From contig JAGREZ010000121.1 of NCBI GenBank assembly GCA_020446285.1, forward strand, positions 1 through 5,371: DNA of 5,371 nt, written 5' to 3'. The position numbers and the translations under genes were made by a program. The notes beneath the pieces were generated by a model. That model searched no databases. It was not told the origin of the DNA and saw nothing but the letters and a program-made list of their open reading frames with translations. The DNA comes from Geminicoccaceae bacterium. GTDB lineage: Bacteria; Pseudomonadota; Alphaproteobacteria; Geminicoccales; Geminicoccaceae. Positions 1 to 5,371 of the stretch are shown here, piece by piece. The first letter of the stretch is position 1. Every line of letters starts with the position of its first letter.

Positions 1-1
1 C

Positions 2-976
2 TCGACGCTGGTTACCGAGATCATCGCTCCCTACAGCCAGCACACGCGCAATCCGGACATGATCCTCGCGCCGCCACAGGGCATTCACATCATCGGGGAT
101 GGTGCATTGCGCTGGCCGTTCACCTACGGCTACCGGATGACGTTGGACATGCAGACGCTCAAGCGCGTCTACGAGATCGATGAAAGCCGGACGAGCCCGC
201 TTCGCTTCTTCTGCCATGGTGACGGTTACGAGTTCTGGAACCTGTTTGCCGGCGACTTTCATCTCGTGTGTCCGGGCGAGGGCGGGAGCCTGCACCTGCT
301 CGGGACCGACCGGCTCGGCCGCGACCTGTTCTCGCGGATCCTCTATGGCGCGCGGGTTTCGCTGACTGTCGGTCTTCTCGGCATTTCGGTGAGTTTCGTG
401 CTTGGCATCGTGCTCGGCGGCATTTCGGGCTATTATGGTGGCTGGATCGACGGCATCATCCAGCGGTTGATCGAGGTCATTCGCAGCTTTCCCATGATTC
501 CGCTGTGGTTGGCACTGTCGGCGGCGATGCCGGTGTCGTGGGATCCGCTCTGGGTCTATTTCGGCATCACCCTCATTCTTGGCCTGATCGACTGGACCGG
601 CCTCGCGCGGGCTGTGCGCTCGAAGGTGCTGGCGCTGCGCGAGGAGGAGTTCGCGCAGGCAGCGCGGCTCATGGGGGCTTCGCCCGCAAGGATCATCGGC
701 CGGCACATGATTCCATCTTTCATGAGCCATCTCATCGCTTCGGCGACGCTCTCCATCCCCGGAATGATTCTCGGCGAAACGGCGCTTTCCTTTCTCGGCC
801 TCGGCGTGCGCGCGCCCATGACGAGCTGGGGCGTGCTTCTCAACGATGCCCAGAACATCAACGTCGTCGCCCTCTATCCATGGCTCATGCTGCCCGTGGT
901 CCCGGTCATCCTCGTCGTTCTCGCCTTCAATTTCCTCGGCGACGGCCTGCGCGACGCCGCCGACCCCTACAGCTGA
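2..976 (+). CDS. ABC transporter permease, DppC/OppC family (5' truncated by window)
   Basis: Inner-membrane permease subunit of a peptide/nickel/opine-type ABC importer, working with a DppB-like partner, ATPases and a periplasmic binding protein. The reading frame is open from base 2, and residues before the ATG at 59 (ending HTRNPD) fit the family's N-terminal region, so that ATG is internal and the true start lies outside. Visible parts are a long periplasmic insertion (about nt 68-305), the hallmark GTDRLGRDLFSR (nt 303-338), hydrophobic membrane segments from about nt 356, the cytoplasmic EAA-type loop FAQAARLMGAS (nt 650-682) that docks the ATPase, and the family C-terminus FLGDGLRDAADP. 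The long insertion between the first membrane segment and the GTDRLGRD motif is seen in a subset of DppC-like permeases. The substrate cannot be told from this subunit. The other transporter genes are presumably upstream. Family call is firm; whether it is co-transcribed with the genes downstream is open, because a gap of about 240 bases follows. Confidence 0.95.
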   Translation, partial: STLVTEIIAPYSQHTRNPDMILAPPQGIHIIGDGALRWPFTYGYRMTLDMQTLKRVYEIDESRTSPLRFFCHGDGYEFWNLFAGDFHLVCPGEGGSLHLLGTDRLGRDLFSRILYGARVSLTVGLLGISVSFVLGIVLGGISGYYGGWIDGIIQRLIEVIRSFPMIPLWLALSAAMPVSWDPLWVYFGITLILGLIDWTGLARAVRSKVLALREEEFAQAARLMGASPARIIGRHMIPSFMSHLIASATLSIPGMILGETALSFLGLGVRAPMTSWGVLLNDAQNINVVALYPWLMLPVVPVILVVLAFNFLGDGLRDAADPYS

Positions 977-1219
977 CTCCAGCTTCCTCATCGTCCAGCC
1001 CGTCGAACCGCCTCGCGTCAGCGTCGCATTCACTTCGGTCAGTCGCCGGAGCAACAGCAATAATCGTCATGTCGGCAACCAACGGTTGATCGGCTCGCAC
1101 CACTGAACCTTCGCCATCTGACGGCAAGGTCAGGAAACTGCCACGGTCTCATGACTTTTCTCCTTCTGCTTTCTCCGTCGCGTCTATCGTCCTTTCTTCG
1201 ACAGTGCTATATCCGGGAC
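977..1219. other. Intergenic gap between the permease and the amidotransferase-fold hydrolase
   Basis: No convincing gene is seen on either strand. The gap holds two short perfect inverted repeats (1076-1080 with 1084-1088, and 1118-1122 with 1129-1133), neither followed by a T run, so no intrinsic terminator can be called. Its 3' part is a pyrimidine-rich tract. A TATATC at 1208-1213 resembles a -10 element but has no recognisable -35 at 16-18 bases upstream. A transcription boundary here is likely from the size of the gap but is not shown by any single element. Confidence 0.6.
1155..1199 (+). promoter_or_regulatory. Pyrimidine-rich, G-poor tract upstream of the hydrolase gene (possible Rho-loading or leader element)
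   Basis: 39 of these 45 bases are C or T, with only five G and one A, which is unlike the balanced coding sequence on either side. Known biology: C-rich, G-poor RNA is favoured by Rho for loading, so the tract could mark Rho-dependent termination of the upstream transporter operon. It could also simply be part of an unstructured leader. The role is inferred; the composition is seen directly. Confidence 0.3.
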
Positions 1220-2008
1220 ATGATCGGTTCTTCTGCACGGCCCCATGTCGCGATCTGTTGTTGCCTGCGTGACGTTGCGAACGGTGCTGCCCATGCGGTG
1301 CGCGAACGCTATGTCGAGGCGCTGGTGGAAGGTGCGGGTGCCATGCCATTGCTGGTTCCGGCCGTTCCGGGCATGGTCGACGCGAAAATGCTGTTCGAGC
1401 GTGTTGACGGTCTCGTGCTCACCGGCAGTCCCTCCAATGTCGATCCGGTGCATTACGGCGGCGGTGCGGCACTCGATCCGCATTTGGCCGATGCCGCGCG
1501 CGACGGCACGACCCTGCCGCTGATTCGTGCCGCGGTGGCGATGGGCGTTCCAGTCTTCGGCATCTGCCGGGGCATTCAGGAAGTGAATGTGGCGCTTGGC
1601 GGCAGCTTGCATCAGCGGCTGCATGAGCTTGACGGACATTTCGATCATCGCTCGAACAAGACCGTTCCCTCTGCCGAACGGTTCCGCGACGCGCACGACA
1701 TCCGCCTGCGTGCGGGCGGTCTGCTCCAGCGCATCGTCGGCGGCGCGGAGCGAGCGCGGATCAATTCGCTGCACGCCCAGGGGATCGATAGGCTCGCCGA
1801 TCCGCTCGTCATCGAGGCTCAAGCCGATGACGGAACCATCGAGGCGGTGTCGCTGCGCAATCCCGGAGGCTTCCTTCTGGCGATTCAGTGGCACCCGGAG
1901 TACAACGTCCGCGAGAACCCGCTGAACCTCTCGATCTACCGTGCGTTTGGCGAGGCCTGCCGTGCTTTCGCGGCAAAACGGGCATCGACCGCCATTGGGT
2001 GCGTGTGA
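1220..2008 (+). CDS. puuD: Gamma-glutamyl-GABA hydrolase family protein (PuuD/SpuA-like, peptidase C26)
   Basis: Cytoplasmic class I glutamine-amidotransferase-fold hydrolase of 262 residues, normal for the family (about 250-260). By homology it cleaves a gamma-glutamyl amide, for example gamma-glutamyl-GABA to glutamate plus GABA. The oxyanion-side motif GLVLTGSPSNVDP is followed by the nucleophile elbow FGICRGIQE with Cys116, and by the catalytic His-x-Glu in QWHPEYN (His225, Glu227), so the triad is intact. The RINSLHAQGIDRL segment is also typical of PuuD proteins. The start at 1220 is chosen because the family core begins at RPHVAI about seven residues later; the only upstream in-frame ATG (1151) would add a pyrimidine-tract-encoded Leu/Ser stretch. 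No well-spaced Shine-Dalgarno precedes 1220: GGGA at 1215-1218 is only one base away. Three consecutive cysteines (13-15) sit in the first strand. Placement before a GS-fold ligase and a SpuC-like aminotransferase supports amine catabolism; the exact substrate is unknown. Confidence 0.9.
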   Translation: MIGSSARPHVAICCCLRDVANGAAHAVRERYVEALVEGAGAMPLLVPAVPGMVDAKMLFERVDGLVLTGSPSNVDPVHYGGGAALDPHLADAARDGTTLPLIRAAVAMGVPVFGICRGIQEVNVALGGSLHQRLHELDGHFDHRSNKTVPSAERFRDAHDIRLRAGGLLQRIVGGAERARINSLHAQGIDRLADPLVIEAQADDGTIEAVSLRNPGGFLLAIQWHPEYNVRENPLNLSIYRAFGEACRAFAAKRASTAIGCV

Positions 2009-2024
2009 CCGGTGGCGGTTTCTT

Positions 2025-2028
2025 GGAA
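2025..2028 (+). promoter_or_regulatory. Shine-Dalgarno-like GGAA deciding the ligase start at 2035
   Basis: GGAA ends six bases before the ATG at 2035. It supports that start over the upstream in-frame ATG at 1888, which lies deep inside the hydrolase gene, and over a GTG at 2005 that overlaps the hydrolase stop codon. The match is modest, so the family N-terminus carries most of the weight. Confidence 0.45.
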
Positions 2029-2034
2029 CAGAAC

Positions 2035-3378
2035 ATGATCGACGTAGAAGCGTGGATGAAGGAACGGCGGATCACCGAGGTCGAGTGCATCGTCGCCGAC
2101 ATCAACGGTGTCGCCCGGGGCAAGATCCTGCCGGGCTACAAGTTCCTCAAATCCATTTCCGACGACAGTCTGCGGCTGCCCGAAAGCATCTTCATCCAGA
2201 CGGTCACCGGCGACTATCCCGATGGCGATGTGATCGACCCGACGGATCGCGACGTGCGGCTGCGTGCGGATACTTCGACGATCCGTATGGTTCCCTGGTA
2301 CGATGAGCCAACCGCACAGGTGATCGCCGATTGCTATCACCACGATGGCGAGCCGGTGGAGATTTCTGCCCGCTATGTGTTGCGCAAGGTACTTGCGCTT
2401 TACGAGGAGAAGGGCTGGAAGCCGGTGGTCGCACCGGAGCTCGAGTTCTTTCTTACCCGTGTCAATGCCGATCCCGATTATCCGCTCGAACCTCCGATCG
2501 GCCGCTCGAAGCGGGCGGAGACCGCGCGGCAGAGTTACGGCATCGACGCGGTCAACGAATTCGACCCGGTCTTCGAGGATGTCTATGACTGGTGCGAGGC
2601 GCAGGAGATCGATGTCGACACACTGACCCATGAGGGTGGTGCGGCGCAGATGGAGATCAACTTCAATCACGGCGATCCCATGGATCTCGCCGACCAGGCA
2701 TTCCTGTTCAAGCGCACGCTGCGCCAGGCTGCGCTCAAGCACGGCATCTATGCGACCTTCATGGCCAAGCCGATGGAAGGCGAACCCGGCAGCTCGATGC
2801 ATGTCCATTTGTCGGTCTACGATCAGGAGAGCGGGCGCAATCTCTTCGCCGGAAACGAGCGCGATGCCTATTCACCGCTCTTCCTGAACTTTGTCGGCGG
2901 ACTGCAAAAATACCTGCCGCAGGCGATGCCATTGCTCGCGCCGAATGTCAATTCCTACCGCCGGTTGCGGCGCTGGTCGACGGCACCGATCAACGTTCAC
3001 TGGGGCTGGGAGAACAGGACCGTGGGGCTGCGTGTGCCTGCCTCGTCGCCCGAGGCGAGGCGGGTGGAAAACCGTATCGCCGGCGCCGATGCCAATCCCT
3101 ATCTCGCCATCGCCGCATCGCTTGCCTGCGGCTGGATCGGCATGGTCGACGGGCTCGATCCCACCGATCCGATCACCGGCAGCGCCTACAGGCTCGCCCA
3201 GACCCTGCCGCAGCAGATGCCCGACGGCATGAAGAAGCTCAACAGCTCCACGCCGCTCAAGGAGTGCCTCGGCGAACAGTTCGTCAAGGTACTGCTGGCG
3301 GTCAAGCAGGCCGAGCACGAAGCCTATCAGAGCGTCATCAGTTCCTGGGAACGCGAACACCTGCTCCTGAATGTGTGA
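2035..3378 (+). CDS. puuA: Glutamine synthetase family protein (gamma-glutamyl-polyamine synthetase, PuuA/SpuB-like)
   Basis: ATP-dependent cytoplasmic ligase of the glutamine synthetase fold, 447 residues, which in this subfamily joins the gamma-carboxyl of glutamate to an amine such as putrescine rather than to ammonia. The N-terminal beta-grasp domain starts with ITEVECIVADINGVARGK. The catalytic domain keeps the expected ligands: PELEFF (Glu135, Glu137), HEGGAAQMEINF (Glu200, Glu207), the SSMHVHLS segment (His256), NSYRRL (Arg309), NRTVGLRVP (Arg328, Arg333) and ENRIAGADANPYLA (Glu345, Arg347). The C-terminus SWEREHLLLNV is typical of PuuA/SpuB-like proteins and not of housekeeping GlnA. 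All metal and nucleotide ligands appear present, so it should be active. The gene lies 26 bases after the hydrolase stop, so co-transcription is very likely. An open frame continues upstream to 1888 inside the previous gene but looks non-coding. The amine acceptor cannot be deduced; polyamines are the best guess, and ethanolamine or another amine is possible. Confidence 0.92.
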   Translation: MIDVEAWMKERRITEVECIVADINGVARGKILPGYKFLKSISDDSLRLPESIFIQTVTGDYPDGDVIDPTDRDVRLRADTSTIRMVPWYDEPTAQVIADCYHHDGEPVEISARYVLRKVLALYEEKGWKPVVAPELEFFLTRVNADPDYPLEPPIGRSKRAETARQSYGIDAVNEFDPVFEDVYDWCEAQEIDVDTLTHEGGAAQMEINFNHGDPMDLADQAFLFKRTLRQAALKHGIYATFMAKPMEGEPGSSMHVHLSVYDQESGRNLFAGNERDAYSPLFLNFVGGLQKYLPQAMPLLAPNVNSYRRLRRWSTAPINVHWGWENRTVGLRVPASSPEARRVENRIAGADANPYLAIAASLACGWIGMVDGLDPTDPITGSAYRLAQTLPQQMPDGMKKLNSSTPLKECLGEQFVKVLLAVKQAEHEAYQSVISSWEREHLLLNV

Positions 3379-3497
3379 ATCGGACGGGACCATCGCGCAC
3401 TGCCTGTATTCAGCCCTGACTGGCTCTGGCATTGTGGCATCGGGGCGACTTATGCTGTAGGGGCAGCAGCCGGCGCAAGTCATATGGAGCCCTGTTC
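3379..3497. other. 119-base gap between ligase and aminotransferase genes
   Basis: This is the largest gap within the catabolic cluster. It contains TATGCT at 3451-3456, a partial -10 match, but no good -35 at the expected distance and no -24/-12 (sigma-54) pattern with GG and GC ten bases apart. No stem followed by a T run is seen. An internal promoter for the aminotransferase is possible but unsupported. Confidence 0.4.
3486..3489 (+). promoter_or_regulatory. Shine-Dalgarno GGAG for the aminotransferase
   Basis: GGAG lies eight bases before the ATG at 3498. This is good spacing and fixes the start there rather than at the in-frame ATG at 3432, which would add 22 Arg/Cys-rich residues unlike the family. 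Confidence 0.6.
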
Positions 3498-4880
3498 ATG
3501 ACATCCTCGAAAGAGACGCCGCCATCGGCCGATACGATCCGCGCGATGGATGACCGTCATCACTTGCATCCGTTTACCGTCTTCCGCGAACTCTCGGACA
3601 AGGGCGCGCGGGTGATCGAGCGGGCCGAGGGTTGCTATATCTACGATACCGACGGCAAGCGCATTCTCGACGGCATGGCCGGCCTGTGGTGCGTCAATGT
3701 CGGCTACGGCCGCGAGCGGCTCGCGCGTGCGGCCTACGAGCAGATGCAGAAGCTTCCCTATTACAACACCTTCTTCCAGACGACGACCGCACCGGCAGCT
3801 GAACTCGCGGGCAAACTGGCGGAGATCCTGCCAGACGGCATGGATCGCATAATCTTCAACAATTCCGGCTCCGAGACCAACGACACGATCATCAAGACGG
3901 TCTGGTACTACTGGAACCTCATGGGCAAGCCGGAGAAGAAGCACTTCATCAGCCGCACGCTCGGCTATCACGGCGTCGGTCTCGGTTCGGCGAGTCTCAC
4001 CGGCATGAAATTCATGCACACACCGTTCGATCTGCCGCTCGAACGCTTTCACCATATCGGCAATCCCTACTGGTTCGCTTCGGGCGAAGGCCGTGATCCG
4101 GGCGAATTCGGCCTGATCGCCGCACGCTGGCTGGAGGCAAAGATCAAGGAGATCGGTGCGGACAGGGTCGCCGCCTTCTATGCCGAGCCGATTCAGGGTG
4201 CCGGTGGCGTCATCATACCGCCCGAAACCTACTGGTCCGAAATCCAGCGTATCTGCCGAAAGCACGATATCCTGCTGGTCGCCGACGAGGTGATCTGCGG
4301 TTTCGGCCGGACGGGAAACTGGTGGGGTTGCGAGACATACGACATACAGCCCGACATCATCGCCATGGCCAAGGGCCTTTCCTCGGGCTACCTGCCGATC
4401 AGCGCCGCGGCACTCGGGCGCCGCGTGGGTGACGTGATCTGGGCGGGCGAGAGCGAGTATGCGCACGGTGTGACCTATTCCGGTCATCCGGCCGCAGCGG
4501 CCGTGGCGCTGGAGAATATCCGCATCATCGAGGAGGAGGGGCTGTACAGCGCGGCAGCCGGTCCCGTCGGCACCTATTTCCGCGAGCAGATCGCGACGTT
4601 GGCCGATCATCCGCTGGTGGGCGAGGTCCGCACACAGGGTTTTCTTGCCGCGATCGAGCTTGTCGAGGACAAGGCGACGCGCCGGCCCTACCCGAACGAT
4701 CGAAAGGTCGGCTATACCTGCCGCGAGCTGTCGATCGACGGCGGCCTCGTCATGCGCGCGGTTCGTGATGCGATGATCCTTTCTCCCCCGCTCATCATCG
4801 AACGCCATCATGTCGACGAGATCGTCGAGAAGGCACGACAAGCCCTCGATGGTACGGTCGAGAAGCTGAAGCTCCCTTGA
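3498..4880 (+). CDS. spuC: Class III PLP-dependent aminotransferase (SpuC-like, omega-amine/polyamine:pyruvate type)
   Basis: Cytoplasmic fold-type I, class III aminotransferase of 460 residues, the usual length for the SpuC/omega-aminotransferase group, which moves a terminal amine (putrescine, spermidine, beta-alanine or similar) to pyruvate. Motifs in order: an N-terminal LHPFT region; the GMAGLWCVNVGYGR block; the PLP phosphate-binding NNSGSE (Gly124, Ser125, Glu126); the ring-stacking LGYHGVG (Tyr157); ADEVICGFGRTG with Asp263 contacting the pyridine nitrogen; and MAKGLSSGYLPISA with the Schiff-base Lys292. VTYSGHPAAAA is the expected C-terminal active-site element. All key residues are present. 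The start is fixed by a GGAG eight bases upstream. It follows the PuuA-like ligase, and the hydrolase-ligase-aminotransferase order equals spuABC of Pseudomonas, supporting a polyamine role. Databases often label such proteins 'aspartate aminotransferase family', which is only a family name; the amine donor is not provable from sequence. Confidence 0.93.
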   Translation: MTSSKETPPSADTIRAMDDRHHLHPFTVFRELSDKGARVIERAEGCYIYDTDGKRILDGMAGLWCVNVGYGRERLARAAYEQMQKLPYYNTFFQTTTAPAAELAGKLAEILPDGMDRIIFNNSGSETNDTIIKTVWYYWNLMGKPEKKHFISRTLGYHGVGLGSASLTGMKFMHTPFDLPLERFHHIGNPYWFASGEGRDPGEFGLIAARWLEAKIKEIGADRVAAFYAEPIQGAGGVIIPPETYWSEIQRICRKHDILLVADEVICGFGRTGNWWGCETYDIQPDIIAMAKGLSSGYLPISAAALGRRVGDVIWAGESEYAHGVTYSGHPAAAAVALENIRIIEEEGLYSAAAGPVGTYFREQIATLADHPLVGEVRTQGFLAAIELVEDKATRRPYPNDRKVGYTCRELSIDGGLVMRAVRDAMILSPPLIIERHHVDEIVEKARQALDGTVEKLKLP

Positions 4881-4905
4881 ACGCCTGTCGCCCCGCTGCC
4901 GTTCC

Positions 4906-4909
4906 GGAA
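4906..4909 (+). promoter_or_regulatory. Shine-Dalgarno-like GGAA for the SLC13-type transporter
   Basis: GGAA ends eight bases before the ATG at 4918. It supports that start, which immediately precedes the first hydrophobic segment. Confidence 0.4.
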
Positions 4910-4917
4910 CGCATCGC

Positions 4918-5371
4918 ATGACGATCCCGCAGATCTCCCTGCTGCTGCTTTTCGTGCTGATGCTGTTCATGTTCATCTGGGGGCGCTTTCGCCACGATGT
5001 CGTCGCCTTCGGAGGGTTGATGCTGGCGGTCATTGCCGGTCTCGTACCGGGTGACCGCGCGTTCGACGGTCTGTCGCATACGGCAACGGTCACGGTCGCA
5101 TTCATGCTCATCATCAGCCGGGCGCTGCTGAGCAGCGGTGCCACTGACAGCATCAGTGACTGGGTTTCGAAGCATACGGGTTCGGTCACGCGCCATGTCG
5201 CCTCGCTCGCCGGCATCACGGCGGCCATGTCGACGATGATGAACAATGTCGGAGCGCTGGCCCTGACGCTTCCCGTGGCAATCCGTTCCGCCAACAATGC
5301 CGGCCGCTCGCCCTCGCTCCTGCTCATGCCAATCTCGTTTGCCGCTTTGCTCGGCGGCCTCGTGACGCTCA
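4918..5371 (+). CDS. SLC13/DASS-type permease, N-terminal part (runs off the window)
   Basis: The frame stays open from the ATG at 4918 to the window end, giving the first 151 residues of a multi-spanning membrane protein. Hydrophobic segments lie near residues 6-21, 28-43 and 56-73. The signature MSTMMNNVGALALTLPVAI (residues 104-122) followed by PSLLLMPISFAALLGGLVTL (132-151) matches the first re-entrant loop and following helix of the ion transporter superfamily (SLC13/DASS, ArsB/NhaD); family members normally continue with a GTPPN-like motif just past this edge. Known substrates in the family include di- and tricarboxylates and sulfate; some bacterial members carry central TrkA-C domains, which cannot be seen here. 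The gene starts 37 bases after the aminotransferase stop with no terminator between, so it is probably in the same operon. A role in moving a carboxylate related to the amine pathway is inference only. Confidence 0.88.
   Translation, partial: MTIPQISLLLLFVLMLFMFIWGRFRHDVVAFGGLMLAVIAGLVPGDRAFDGLSHTATVTVAFMLIISRALLSSGATDSISDWVSKHTGSVTRHVASLAGITAAMSTMMNNVGALALTLPVAIRSANNAGRSPSLLLMPISFAALLGGLVTL

Noticed and set aside
927..1127. A 66-codon minus-strand open frame across the permease end and the gap
   Set aside because: Arg-rich, low-information translation overlapping the permease 3' end, with no motif.
1076..1133. Two short hairpins (stems 1076-1080/1084-1088 and 1118-1122/1129-1133) as a terminator
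   Set aside because: Stems are only five base pairs and no T run follows either one.
1151..1219. N-terminal extension of the hydrolase from the ATG at 1151
   Set aside because: The Leu/Ser run comes from the pyrimidine tract, there is no ribosome-binding site, and the family core begins just after 1220. A signal peptide would not fit a cytoplasmic enzyme.
1888..2034. N-terminal extension of the ligase from the ATG at 1888
   Set aside because: It overlaps the catalytic His-x-Glu end of the hydrolase, reads as Pro/Arg-rich non-family sequence, and the normal family N-terminus begins at 2035.
1936..2808. A 290-codon minus-strand open frame opposite the ligase
   Set aside because: No domain or motif is seen, and the opposite strand encodes a well-supported GS-fold protein.
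3421..3456. Sigma-54 or sigma-70 promoter upstream of the aminotransferase
   Set aside because: The TGG elements are not followed by GC at the required spacing, and TATGCT lacks a -35 partner at 16-18 bases.
3432..3497. N-terminal extension of the aminotransferase from the ATG at 3432
   Set aside because: The Arg/Cys-rich residues are not family-like, and a well-spaced GGAG points to 3498.
3480..5327. A 615-codon open frame on the minus strand opposite the whole aminotransferase and the SLC13 start
   Set aside because: It is antisense to two genes with clear motifs, its translation shows no recognisable domain, and such long shadows are common in GC-rich coding DNA.

Overview
The window reads as a high-GC alphaproteobacterial chromosome segment, most likely Rhizobiales or Rhodobacterales-like. 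This is inferred from codon use (strong G/C at third positions) and protein style; no rRNA or other phylogenetic marker is present. All five genes lie on the + strand and cover almost everything. There is no sign of mobile elements, CRISPR arrays, tRNA or rRNA.

Layout: (1) the 3' part of a DppC/OppC-type inner-membrane ABC permease, ending at 976; (2) a gap of about 240 bases with weak hairpins and a striking pyrimidine-rich tract just before the next gene; (3) a class I glutamine-amidotransferase-fold hydrolase of the PuuD/SpuA family (1220-2008); (4) a glutamine-synthetase-fold ligase of the PuuA/SpuB family (2035-3378); (5) a class III PLP aminotransferase of the SpuC/omega-aminotransferase type (3498-4880); (6) the 5' part of an SLC13/DASS-type ion transporter (4918 to the window end), which runs off the edge.

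Genes 3-5 have the same order and families as spuA-spuB-spuC of Pseudomonas aeruginosa, which is known for putrescine/polyamine catabolism, and two of them match puuD and puuA of the E. coli gamma-glutamyl-putrescine pathway. The likely logic is that the ligase caps an amine with glutamate, the aminotransferase converts a terminal amine to an aldehyde, and the hydrolase removes the gamma-glutamyl group. The true substrate cannot be read from the sequence. The expected oxidase (PuuB) and aldehyde dehydrogenase (PuuC) are not in the window. The flanking transporters are also not the PotABC/SpuDEFGH type usual for polyamines: upstream is an oligopeptide-type ABC permease and downstream an SLC13-type carrier. 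That combination is the most interesting point here; nothing in the window amounts to a clearly undescribed system.
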